Part shown: positions 1 to 6,045 of the stretch, piece after piece
Position numbering within the stretch: the first letter of the stretch is position 1
Layout of the letters: every line of letters starts with the position of its first letter
DNA from: Hyphomicrobiales bacterium
GTDB taxonomy: Bacteria; Pseudomonadota; Alphaproteobacteria; Rhizobiales; Beijerinckiaceae
Assembly: GCA_028290085.1 (NCBI GenBank)
Contig: JAQGKN010000615.1
Span: 1 to 6,205 of the forward strand
Direction of reading: 5' to 3'
DNA length: 6,205 bases
Made by a program: the position numbers and the translations under genes
Notes under the pieces: generated by a model
Databases searched by the model: none
What the model saw: only the letters and a program-made list of their open reading frames with translations
What the model was told of the DNA's origin: nothing

Positions 1-414
1 GCCGGGCCGTGGTGACAAGTGATGTAAAGCGTGATGGACGCTCATATAGATCACATAGCCGATAAGCATGCCGACGGTCGCTCCGCCGGCAACATTCGAA
101 CCAAACGGCAACAGCGGCGCATAAACGAAAAGACCAATTAAGAGGGCACCGAGCAAGGGCGGTGTGCCTTCGTAGGAGAGCGGCTGGAGATGGTGAACCT
201 CGTGCAAGTCGCGGATAATAGGGGCGCGATGGTACACGAACCGGTGCATTAAATATTCCACCAGGGTCCAGGCGACGAGGCCCGCCAGATTTGCGGCGAC
301 GAAGACCGGGAGATGGATCGGCGCCGTGGCGTGCAGGGTCACGAACAGGACCCCTAAGGCTGCTATGGGACAGGTTACGAAGTCATAGAAATAAGAGAGT
401 TTCTTCACGTTCAT
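1..414 (-). CDS. Fatty-acid hydroxylase / sterol desaturase-family membrane protein (partial, C-terminus beyond window)
   Basis: The first 138 codons are visible and the frame is still open at the window edge. The protein is hydrophobic, with likely membrane segments near residues 12-27, 36-54, 86-102 and 108-125. It carries histidine clusters typical of the membrane di-iron hydroxylase/desaturase superfamily: HRFVYH (57-62), HEVHH (71-75) and HHALHH (127-132). Family members use these histidines to hold two irons and hydroxylate or desaturate lipids, sterols or carotenoids. The substrate cannot be told from this fragment. ATG at 414 is chosen because a weak GCGGGG lies just upstream; an in-frame ATG at 441 would add nine residues (MTSNQCGAI) but has no visible ribosome site. 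It lies downstream of the DUF2325 gene on the same strand, 72 nt after the small reading frame, so it could be the last gene of that unit. Family assignment is firm; role is unknown. Confidence 0.85.
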   Translation of the reverse strand, partial: MNVKKLSYFYDFVTCPIAALGVLFVTLHATAPIHLPVFVAANLAGLVAWTLVEYLMHRFVYHRAPIIRDLHEVHHLQPLSYEGTPPLLGALLIGLFVYAPLLPFGSNVAGGATVGMLIGYVIYMSVHHALHHLSPRPG

Positions 415-416
415 GA

Positions 417-450
417 TTGCCCCGCACTGATTGGAAGTCATCGGGGACAA
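417..450. repeat. Inverted repeat over the hydroxylase gene leader
   Basis: TTGCCCCG (417-424) can pair with CGGGGACAA (442-450) with one bulged base and a 17-nt loop. The right edge of the transcribed hairpin sits 3 nt before the hydroxylase ATG at 414, and the only G-rich ribosome-site candidate is inside the stem. It could hide the ribosome site, or act as a weak transcription stop for the upstream minus-strand genes, but there is no T-run after it. Pairing is seen; function is inferred. Confidence 0.3.
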
Positions 451-486
451 AGCAGATATCGAGACAGTAACTTACCCAGGATCAGA

Positions 487-724
487 TTACACCCGCGTGC
501 AGTCCACCTGACGCACAACGTCTTCCAAGGGGATAAGATCGCGGCCGCGTTCTGCACCGACATAAGACGCCAGAAAATGCGCGCCAAATTCAAGCGCCTT
601 AGAAGCCTGGTATCCTGAACAACTCAGGATCTGTCGTCTATTTCAGAGTCGCTTTAAGCGACACCTCTACCCAGAGTGGCCTCCTGCCGGCAAGGGGGAT
701 CACGCGCGCGCCCGATCTTTTCAA
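487..724 (-). pseudogene. Possible small conserved gene (about 78 aa) broken by a frameshift
   Basis: Fourteen nucleotides after the DUF2325 stop, a TTG at 724 opens a frame encoding 28 residues (MKRSGARVIPLAG... ending ...VSLKATLK) that stops at TAG 640-638. The neighbouring frame, open from 642 to the TAA at 489-487, encodes a protein-like stretch with GYQASKALEFGAHF, LASYVGAERGRDLIP and LEDVVRQVDCTRV, but has no ATG, GTG or TTG at its beginning. Removing the single T at 640 joins the two as ...ATLKRRQILSCSGYQ.... The simplest reading is one small gene with a one-base insertion. I do not recognise the family. Gene order suggests co-transcription with the DUF2325 gene. Alternatives are an unusual start codon for the second frame, a sequencing indel, or chance. 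The TTG start has only a weak ribosome site. Confidence 0.42.
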
Positions 725-738
725 GGGGCGTCCGTCGT

Positions 739-2047
739 TCAGTTGGCAGCCGATACGTGGCCTTGAACATCGGCGTCCATTGCTGTCCAGCTGATCAGGC
801 TGCGCAGCACGCTTCCGACACCGCTTCTCGGCATGGGCAGGAAGGTCTTGCCGCCCTGGCCGCACAGGCGCTTGAGCATCAGCGCGGCATTGTGGCTGAT
901 GCAATCGATTGGAAAGAGCACGAGATCGGCCCGGCCGATCAGGCCCGGGAGAAGGTTTAGATTCTCAGCCTGACCGCCATCGTGATGCAGGAAATACGCT
1001 CCATATCCTTCGATAAGGGAACGCAGGCTCGGGATAGCGTGCGTGCGTCCACCAACAAACAGAATTGTGAGGCCCGCGATGGTCGGCATCGCGTCAGCCT
1101 GATCGTCGCCAGCGTCCGGCGCTACGAGGAGGGTTTCCACGGCGGTGAGTTCTTCGAGCGCGCGTTGATGCGCCTCCGACAGCTGATCGCGTTCCGCAAG
1201 CAGGGCGAGCTTTTCCTCGCGCCAGTTCCGCTGGAGCTGTTCGAGGTTCTTTCGGCGGGACGTCTCCCGATCAAGTTTGCCGTGCATCCGCTGAATGAGA
1301 TCTTGCAGGGCTCGGATGGTGGCCGCTTCTTCGGCGGCTCCCAATGGCGCGCTGACTGTCGAGACGCGTTCGCTCAACAGGGATTGGAGAGCCGTGTTCT
1401 TCTCGTCGCGTTCGAGGGAAAGGTCGCGAAGCCGCGCTTCCTGACGCTCGACCTTCGCGGTCAGGACGTCGATCTGGTCTTTCAGCTCTGTCAATCGCCG
1501 AATATCCGCGCGGTTTGCCGCGCCGACGAGATGCGACAACATATGGACGTCGCCGAAAGCCTTCCGGATCAGTGCGGCATCCGTTGCCGGATGTGTCAGC
1601 AGAGCCCAATAGCTGCCCGGGATCGCTCCTTGAGCCAGCGCTTCTCGCCATAGGGTTGCGACGTCCGTGGCGCTTTGCGCTCCGGAGAATTTCTTGATCC
1701 AGTCCCCGTGCTGGGTGTCGAGGGCTTTGTTGAGCAGCTTGCCCGGCCCCTGCCTGATTGGCAAGAATGACGCCTTCCCGATGGATGACGTGATCAGAAA
1801 ACTTCTCCGCAGCGGGGCCCTGAATTCTGACGATGATTTTGCGCAGTTCCGCGCACGTGAGGCACGTTCCGATGATCGAGCAATGAAGTGTTTCGTGCAG
1901 GTCCCAGAGCTTGGTTCGCTGCCGATCGGGTTCAGGCAAGAAGTTGGTCGGCGACACCGGCGGGCAGCAGTGCTCATGACCGGTCAACCAGGCACTCCGC
2001 ACGAGCGGGGACGGAAGCTTGCCGTGAAATGAGGGTAGCTGATTCAA
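739..2047 (-). pseudogene. DUF2325 domain protein gene, interrupted by a frameshift
   Basis: The reading frame is split. From TTG 2047 one frame gives about 102 residues with the conserved family opening RQRTKLWDLHETLHCSIIGT and a following AELRK. The next frame gives about 333 residues starting KLLNKALD and including REALAQGAIPGSYWALLTHP, GDVHMLSHLVGAANRADIRR, a long charged coiled coil (about residues 180-310), and a C-terminal DUF2325 domain (TILFVGGRTHA, HHDGG, LFPIDCISHNAALMLKRLC). The join falls at ...NQAGAG/KLLNKALD, in the C-runs at 1742-1744 and 1747-1750, and needs one extra base removed. The restored product would be about 435 residues with no other visible damage. DUF2325 proteins have no firm biochemical role; the domain resembles a small Rossmann-like fold with conserved His, Asp and Cys. 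TTG 2047 is preferred because GGGAGG (2058-2053) lies 5 nt upstream; GTG 2053 overlaps that site. It diverges from the molbindin operon with a Mo-box-like palindrome just upstream. A sequencing indel or programmed shift is also possible. Confidence 0.82.
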
Positions 2048-2052
2048 GTGCA

Positions 2053-2058
2053 CCTCCC
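2053..2058 (-). promoter_or_regulatory. Shine-Dalgarno site that decides the TTG start of the DUF2325 gene
   Basis: On the minus strand GGGAGG is followed by TGCAC and then TTG at 2047, a 5-nt spacing. The in-frame GTG at 2053 begins inside this site and so could not use it. The same GGGAGG plus 5-nt arrangement precedes the divergent molbindin gene. Confidence 0.6.
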
Positions 2059-2065
2059 GATGAGT

Positions 2066-2091
2066 CGCTATATTCCGCCATATATATATCG
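2066..2091. promoter_or_regulatory. Candidate Mo-box 1 (ModE-type operator), DUF2325 side
   Basis: CGCTATAT (2066-2073) faces ATATATCG (2084-2091) across 10 nt, an inverted repeat with 7 of 8 matched positions. The pattern resembles the known ModE operator form, CG-N-TATAT half-sites in opposite orientation. It is 7 nt upstream of the DUF2325 ribosome site, so a bound regulator would sit on that gene's promoter or leader. The AT-rich right half can be aligned in more than one register, which makes this weaker than the second site. No ModE gene is in the window. Confidence 0.5.
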
Positions 2092-2183
2092 CTGGTCGGC
2101 AACAGTTTTCTGTCCCCGCTGGGGCATGGTCAGGACCGGGCAGACGAACAAGGGCACCGACATGACGGTCGCCGGCTCGCCAA

Positions 2184-2208
2184 CGTCATATAATTGAGCT
2201 ATATAGCG
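2184..2208. promoter_or_regulatory. Candidate Mo-box 2 (ModE-type operator), molbindin side
   Basis: CGTCATATA (2184-2192) and TATATAGCG (2200-2208) form an inverted repeat with 7 of 9 matched positions and a 7-nt spacer. Layout and sequence closely follow the known ModE/Mo-box pattern found upstream of molybdate transport and molbindin genes in proteobacteria. It ends 56 nt before the molbindin start, a normal position for a promoter operator. With molybdate bound, ModE usually represses uptake genes but activates some molbindin genes; which applies here cannot be read. I could not assign a convincing -35/-10 pair. Confidence 0.7.
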
Positions 2209-2253
2209 CTACTCGGGCCTTGTAGATAGTTCGAGTTTGCGAACGTCACATGC

Positions 2254-2259
2254 GGGAGG
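2254..2259 (+). promoter_or_regulatory. Shine-Dalgarno site of the molbindin gene
   Basis: GGGAGG is followed by CTCAC and ATG at 2265 (5 nt), or by 8 nt to the second ATG at 2268. An in-frame ATG at 2250 lies upstream of this site and is therefore an unlikely start. Confidence 0.7.
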
Positions 2260-2264
2260 CTCAC

Positions 2265-2477
2265 ATGATGAAGATCAGCGCACGCAATCAGCTCAAAGGT
2301 ACGATTGTAGATGTGGTCCGGGGCGCGACGACCTCGCATGTCCGGATCGACATCGGTGGCGCCATCGTCACGGCCTCGATCACCAATGAAGCCGTCGACG
2401 AGCTGAAGCTTGCCAAGGGCCAGAAGGCGACTGCCGTCGTTAAGGCCTCGGACGTTCTCGTCGCTATCGACGGATAG
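2265..2477 (+). CDS. mop: Molbindin (single TOBE/Mop-domain molybdate-binding protein)
   Basis: The 70-residue product is one complete Mop/TOBE domain. It has the family opening [11 protein letters not shown], the [16 protein letters not shown] strand-turn region, [17 protein letters not shown] and the closing [13 protein letters not shown]. Proteins of this length usually assemble into hexamers in the cytoplasm that hold several molybdate or tungstate anions, buffering the metal or supplying cofactor synthesis. The start at 2265 fits the ribosome site; 2268 is equally possible and would remove one methionine. It leads the plus-strand operon, 4 nt before the next gene, and has a candidate Mo-box 56 nt upstream, so molybdate-responsive control is likely. 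It has no DNA-binding part, so it is not itself a ModE regulator. Its presence is the main reason to suspect that the transporter downstream carries molybdate or tungstate. Confidence 0.93.
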   Translation: MMKISARNQLKGTIVDVVRGATTSHVRIDIGGAIVTASITNEAVDELKLAKGQKATAVVKASDVLVAIDG

Positions 2478-2481
2478 GATC

Positions 2482-2979
2482 ATGGTTCGCGAAGACGAGA
2501 TACGTCCGGCTGAAAGAGCCGTTGAGTGGCCCGATGCGACCGACGCAGGCCTGATTTTCGTCGGCCGCATCCGCACGCCGTGGCTGACGCGGATGACCTG
2601 CCCGCGGCAGGGCCGGGCCGATGGCCCGGTCTGCCGCATCGAGGTGTTCGAGCCTTGGGACCAGTGCCTCCACGGTGTCTCTGATTTCGCGCGTCTCGAA
2701 GTCCTCTACTGGCTGCATCGGTCCCGCCGTGACCTCACACTCCAGAGCCCGGCGAACAACGGCCTGACGCGCGGCACCTTCGCTCTCAGAGAGCCCGTGC
2801 GGCCGAACCCCATTGGAACATCCATCGTTCATCTGATCGGTATCGAGGGATCGACGCTTCTGGTTCGGGGCCTCGATTGTCTCGACGACACGCCCCTTGT
2901 CGATATCAAGCCGGATCGTACATTGTTCATCCCGCTCGCCCCACCGACGCCGGGCGACGCGGATATCGGAGAGCCCTGA
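2482..2979 (+). CDS. tsaA: TsaA/TrmO-family (S-adenosylmethionine-dependent methyltransferase-like) protein
   Basis: The 165-residue protein covers the compact beta-barrel TsaA/TrmO core. Family landmarks are an opening strand with VGRIRTPW (27-34) and PRQG (41-44), [17 protein letters not shown] (65-81), [17 protein letters not shown] (96-112), and [14 protein letters not shown] (131-144). The RPNPIG and DIKP segments form the S-adenosylmethionine pocket in known TrmO, which N6-methylates the t6A base at position 37 of some tRNAs. The C-terminal extension of E. coli TrmO is absent; short versions are common in alphaproteobacteria, including VirR of Agrobacterium. ATG 2482 is 4 nt after the molbindin stop, and the stop overlaps the next start in TGATG, so it is made together with the transporter. 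Whether it acts on tRNA or on something linked to metal uptake cannot be told. Family is firm, role uncertain. Confidence 0.88.
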   Translation: MVREDEIRPAERAVEWPDATDAGLIFVGRIRTPWLTRMTCPRQGRADGPVCRIEVFEPWDQCLHGVSDFARLEVLYWLHRSRRDLTLQSPANNGLTRGTFALREPVRPNPIGTSIVHLIGIEGSTLLVRGLDCLDDTPLVDIKPDRTLFIPLAPPTPGDADIGEP

Positions 2980-4013
2980 TGCCTGACCCTCGCTGCCTGG
3001 CGGGCGTTCTACTCGGCCTGTTCCTGTTGACAGGCCCTTGTGCTGCCAGGGTCGTCACGGATTCGGCCGGACGTACGGTGGAGGTTCCCGATCATGTCAC
3101 GCGGGTCTTTGCCGCCGGACCACCTGCCTCAACACTGCTTTATGTCGTCGCGCCGCAGAAGATGATCGGCTGGATGCGGCCGCCGAGCGCTGCCGAGAAG
3201 CCGTTTCTCCTGCCGTCCGTCCGCAATCTGCCTGAGACGGGCCGCCTTACCGGGCGGGGCAATACGACCAATCTCGAGCTGCTCGTTGCCGACAAGCCGG
3301 ATCTCATCATCGATTTCGGAACGATCAACGACACCTATCGATCACTGGCCGACCGCGTGCAGAGCCAGACCGGCATTCCCTATCTGCTGATCGACGGCCG
3401 TTTCGAAAATACCCCGGCGACGCTGCGGCTGCTCGGCGACATCCTCGACGTCCACGAAAGAGGCGAGGAGCTTGCACAATATGCCGAGGCGACATTCGCC
3501 CATGTTGCGGCCGTTGTCGCCACGGTGCCTGCCGACAAGCGGCCGAGGGTTTATCTGGCGCGCGGTGCGTCCAGTCTGGAGACCGGGACACGCGGCTCGG
3601 TGAACACCGAAATCATCGAGCGCGTCGGCGCGGTAAATGTCGTCGAAGGGCTGGGCGGTCGAGCCGGCATCGTCAACGTGTCGCCCGAGCAAATCATCGC
3701 CTGGGCGCCGGACACGATCGTCAGTCTCGAGCAGTCCTTTCGAGACACGGCCTTTTCGAGTCAGACCTGGCAATCGGTTCCTGCAATCTCGCAGAGCCGT
3801 GTCTTCGTCGCGCCCAGACTACCATTCGGCTTTATCGACTCGCCGCCCTCCGTGAACCGTCTTATCGGCCTGACATGGCTGTTGCACGTGCTCTATCCAG
3901 CGCAGGCAATGGGAAACCTGCGCGACGAAGTGCGGTCATTTTACCACTTGTTTTATCAGGTCGATTTATCGGACGGCGATTTTCGAGTGATCTTCGCCGA
4001 CGAGCGCTTCTGA
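2979..4013 (+). CDS. Periplasmic substrate-binding protein of a BtuCDF/FecBCD-type ABC importer
   Basis: The 344-residue protein begins with a Sec signal peptide: a hydrophobic stretch about residues 7-19, with probable cleavage after CAA (21-23). Mature protein starts with VVTDSAGRTVEVPDHVTRV, the usual opening of cluster A-II (BtuF/FhuD/TroA-like) binding proteins. It continues with two lobes: NLELLVADKPDLIID (98-112) and IPYLLID (133-139) before the linker, and VYLARGASSLETGTRGSVN (191-209), VSPEQIIAWAPDTIV (234-248) and PFGFIDSPPSVNRLIGLTWL (282-301) after it. There is no lipobox, so it is soluble. The family carries siderophores, haem, cobalamin or, in MolA-type members, molybdate and tungstate. 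The molbindin upstream favours an oxyanion, which is inference. ATG 2979 is inside the previous stop (TGATG), with GGAGAG 5 nt upstream. It overlaps the permease by one base in the same way. Confidence 0.94.
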   Translation: MPDPRCLAGVLLGLFLLTGPCAARVVTDSAGRTVEVPDHVTRVFAAGPPASTLLYVVAPQKMIGWMRPPSAAEKPFLLPSVRNLPETGRLTGRGNTTNLELLVADKPDLIIDFGTINDTYRSLADRVQSQTGIPYLLIDGRFENTPATLRLLGDILDVHERGEELAQYAEATFAHVAAVVATVPADKRPRVYLARGASSLETGTRGSVNTEIIERVGAVNVVEGLGGRAGIVNVSPEQIIAWAPDTIVSLEQSFRDTAFSSQTWQSVPAISQSRVFVAPRLPFGFIDSPPSVNRLIGLTWLLHVLYPAQAMGNLRDEVRSFYHLFYQVDLSDGDFRVIFADERF

Positions 4014-5023
4014 TGCGCTCCCACGCCGCTGGTGTGTTTGTACTTCTGAGCCTTGTTTTACTGGCTGCAATCGTCATGGCGTCAGGCGTGGGCGCCTATC
4101 ACATCGCGCCGGTCGACGTGGTGCGTGCACTGATTGCACGTTTCGAGAACGAGCCGCTGCCGGGCCCGATTTCGACAGTCCTGTTTCAGATTCGTCTTCC
4201 CCGCATCCTTGCAGCCGCCCTTGTAGGCGCGGCTTTGTCTGCAGCCGGAGCCTGCTACCAAAGCCTCTTCAGAAACCCGCTTGTTTCGCCGGATATACTC
4301 GGTGTCTCGACAGGGGCTGGTCTCGGGGCCGTGGCAGGCATTCTCCTCGGCCTTCCGGTCGTGGCCATTCAAGGGCTCGGTTTTGTTGGCGGCTTGCTGA
4401 CCGTTTTGCTCGTCGCAGCCCTTGCGCGTGCGCTTCGCTCCGGCTCAGAAATTCTCGTGCTGGTGCTGGCTGGAATCGTGGTCGGCGCGCTTGCGGGTGC
4501 CGCCATTTCGCTGATCAAGGTTTTGGCTGATCCTTACGAGCAATTGCCAGCGATTACCTTCTGGCTGCTTGGCAGCCTGGCAGCTATCAAAAGCGCCGAT
4601 CTCGCGACGTGCGTGCCGGTGATCTTGCTCGGGCTTGTGCCGCTGGTCCTGTTCCGCTGGCGCATTGGAATTCTGTCGCTCGGCGACGACGAAGCCAGCG
4701 CGCTCGGGGTCGATGTTCGTCGCCTGCGAATGCTCGTGATCGCGGCGGCCACGTTGATCACGGCAAGCGCCGTCTCGATCTCCGGCGTCATCGGCTGGGT
4801 CGGGTTGATGGTACCGCATATGGCGCGGCTCCTCGTCGGCGCACGCTTCGACAGGCTACTACCGGCCTCGATCCTGCTCGGAGCCGCCTTCATGATCGCC
4901 GTGGATACGCTGGCGCGCTCTGCAGCGCGCATCGAGATCCCGCTCGGCGTCCTGACGGCCCTCATCGGCGGGCCGATCTTCGTGTGGCTTCTCGCACGGG
5001 GACGGCGGGGGATCGTACCGTGA
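4013..5023 (+). CDS. FecCD/BtuC-family ABC importer permease
   Basis: The 336-residue inner-membrane protein has about ten transmembrane segments and the full set of FecCD landmarks: IRLPRILAAALVGAALS (60-76), CYQSLFRNPLVSPDILGVST (81-100), LGDDEASALGVDVRRLR (223-239, the coupling region toward the ATPase), GVIGWVGLMVPHMARLLVG (258-276), DTLAR (298-302) and EIPLGVLTALIGGPIF (308-323). Two copies would form the translocation channel. Length is normal and nothing looks damaged. ATG 4013 is chosen because it shares its A with the stop of the binding-protein gene (TGATG), which suggests translational coupling; its own ribosome site is weak. An upstream in-frame start would only add a basic stretch overlapping the previous gene. 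The substrate cannot be read from the sequence; the fold covers iron-siderophore, cobalamin and MolB-type molybdate permeases. Confidence 0.95.
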   Translation: MRSHAAGVFVLLSLVLLAAIVMASGVGAYHIAPVDVVRALIARFENEPLPGPISTVLFQIRLPRILAAALVGAALSAAGACYQSLFRNPLVSPDILGVSTGAGLGAVAGILLGLPVVAIQGLGFVGGLLTVLLVAALARALRSGSEILVLVLAGIVVGALAGAAISLIKVLADPYEQLPAITFWLLGSLAAIKSADLATCVPVILLGLVPLVLFRWRIGILSLGDDEASALGVDVRRLRMLVIAAATLITASAVSISGVIGWVGLMVPHMARLLVGARFDRLLPASILLGAAFMIAVDTLARSAARIEIPLGVLTALIGGPIFVWLLARGRRGIVP

Positions 5024-5808
5024 CATTGCTGGACGCCACGGATCTTTCAATTGGCTACGGAGACCGCCTTCTCGCGTCGGGTATCGGCCTGTCGCTGGAC
5101 GCGGGGTCCATCATGTTTCTGCTTGGGCCCAATGGCGTCGGCAAGACGACACTCTTCAAGACCCTGCTCGGCCTCATTCCCGCCAAGGGAGGCGTCGTCC
5201 GTCTTTCGGGCGATGACGTGCGCCAGCTGTCTCGCAGGGCCTTTGCCCAGCGCGTGTCCTACGTTCCCCAGGCGAGCCCCACGGCATTCGCCTACAAGGT
5301 TCTCGACCTCGTCGTCATGGGGCGGACCAGCCACCTCGGTACTTTCGGCGCACCGAGTCGACGGGACCATGAACAGGCTTTGGCGGCTCTGGAGACCTTG
5401 GGGATCGCCGGTCTCGCCCAACACGAGACGTCCCGTATATCCGGCGGCCAGTTACAACTGGTTCTCATCGCCCGCGCTCTTGCGCAGGGAGCGCGCGTCA
5501 TCTTCATGGACGAACCGACAGCGAGCCTCGATCTTGGAAATCGCATCATGGTGCTCGACCGGATTCGCAAACTCGCGGCGGATGGTTTTGCGGTTCTCGT
5601 TTCGACGCACGAGCCGGAACAGGCGCTGTCCTTCGATGCAATTGTCGCCGTTCTCAGTAAGAACGACTTCGTAGTCGGACGCGCGGCGCAGCTCCTGACG
5701 TCCGCACGTCTGTCCGGTCTATACGGAACGCCGCTTCTCGTTGAACGCACGCCATCAGGAAAGTGGAGTGTGAGCCAAGGAGAAGGGGACATCGAAAGAG
5801 ACTGGTGA
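5020..5808 (+). CDS. ABC importer ATPase subunit (FecE/BtuD type)
   Basis: The 262-residue protein is a complete nucleotide-binding subunit: A-region tyrosine in IGYGDR (11-16), Walker A GPNGVGKTT (36-44), Q-loop YVPQ (81-84), signature ISGGQ (140-144), Walker B VIFMDE (160-165), D-loop SLD (169-171) and H-loop STHEPEQ (195-201). It powers the permease encoded just before it. GTG 5020 overlaps the permease stop in GTGA, with GGGGGAT about 6 nt upstream. The helix after the signature reads ISGGQLQLVLIARAL, with Leu where most family members have Arg or Lys (SGGQRQ), a modest deviation. The C-terminal 30 residues (GKWSVSQGEGDIERDW) are polar and variable. It is the last gene of the operon. Function as an import ATPase is firm; the cargo, likely molybdate or tungstate from context, is inferred. 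Confidence 0.95.
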   Translation: MTLLDATDLSIGYGDRLLASGIGLSLDAGSIMFLLGPNGVGKTTLFKTLLGLIPAKGGVVRLSGDDVRQLSRRAFAQRVSYVPQASPTAFAYKVLDLVVMGRTSHLGTFGAPSRRDHEQALAALETLGIAGLAQHETSRISGGQLQLVLIARALAQGARVIFMDEPTASLDLGNRIMVLDRIRKLAADGFAVLVSTHEPEQALSFDAIVAVLSKNDFVVGRAAQLLTSARLSGLYGTPLLVERTPSGKWSVSQGEGDIERDW

Positions 5809-5828
5809 GCTCAGCTTGGGTCCTCCCT

Positions 5829-5844
5829 GACGATATCAATCGTC
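5829..5844. terminator. Short perfect hairpin after the ABC operon
   Basis: GACGAT (5829-5834) and ATCGTC (5839-5844) form a 6-bp stem with a 4-nt ATCA loop, 20 nt after the ATPase stop. No T-run follows directly; the nearest is six T at 5883-5888. It may stabilise the 3' end of the mRNA or be part of a factor-dependent stop. Confidence 0.3.
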
Positions 5845-5891
5845 TCGTTAGGAAGCCGTGCATTGAACGTCCATGCGTCGTGTTTTTTAAA

Positions 5892-5949
5892 CGCGGAAGT
5901 CGGCTAAGGGTCGGTTCCGCGCTTCATCGATCGTTGACTTATCCGACTT
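5892..5949. repeat. Two overlapping inverted repeats in the convergent gap
   Basis: AAGTCGGCTAA (5897-5907) pairs with TTATCCGACTT (5939-5949), 10 of 11 positions, with a 31-nt spacer. CGCGGAA (5892-5898) also pairs perfectly with TTCCGCG (5915-5921). The two share bases 5897-5898, so they are alternatives. No gene is visible in 5809-6030. T or A runs flank but do not correctly follow either stem for a simple terminator. Function unknown. Confidence 0.35.
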
Positions 5950-5996
5950 GGGACCTGCGCGGCCGCCCCAGGCCCCACGGCCCCGCCCAACGCTGT

Positions 5997-6045
5997 AAAA
6001 ACTCTGCAAAGCCGAATTGCGCCGCCAGATTCACCTGTCGGCTTT
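5997..6045 (-). terminator. Weak terminator-like structure for the MFS gene
   Basis: On the minus strand AAAGCCG (6045-6039, in the last codons of the MFS gene) can pair with CGGCTTT (6014-6008) across a 24-nt loop, followed by GCAGAG and five T (6001-5997). The large loop and the gap before the T-run make it a poor but possible intrinsic terminator. Confidence 0.3.

Noticed and set aside
982..1653. A 223-codon plus-strand open frame opposite the DUF2325 gene.
   Set aside because: It is antisense to clear family motifs and coiled coil, has no recognisable domain, and is explained by GC-rich third positions.
1747..1977. N-terminal extension of the DUF2325 frame beginning with ATG at 1977.
   Set aside because: Its composition (Ser/Arg/Cys-rich, no family match) is that of a shadow frame; the conserved N-terminus lies in the neighbouring frame over the same bases.
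2080..2089. AT dinucleotide run as a simple repeat.
   Set aside because: It is only five units long and is better explained as part of the Mo-box-like palindrome.
2109..2126. CCCC/GGGG palindrome resembling part of a NifA or sigma-54 element.
   Set aside because: The sequence lacks the TGT-N10-ACA pattern and no GG-N10-GC promoter with the expected flanks was found; the stem is short.
2250..2264. ATG at 2250 as an earlier molbindin start.
   Set aside because: The strong GGGAGG site lies downstream of it and correctly spaced to ATG 2265; the five extra residues do not match the family.
3342..3773. Minus-strand open frames opposite the binding-protein gene.
   Set aside because: They are antisense to a complete, motif-rich protein and show no features of their own.
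4609..5019. Upstream extension of the ATPase reading frame into the permease gene.
   Set aside because: It overlaps the permease fully and is Arg/Ala-rich shadow; the GTG at 5020 begins right before the conserved ABC domain.
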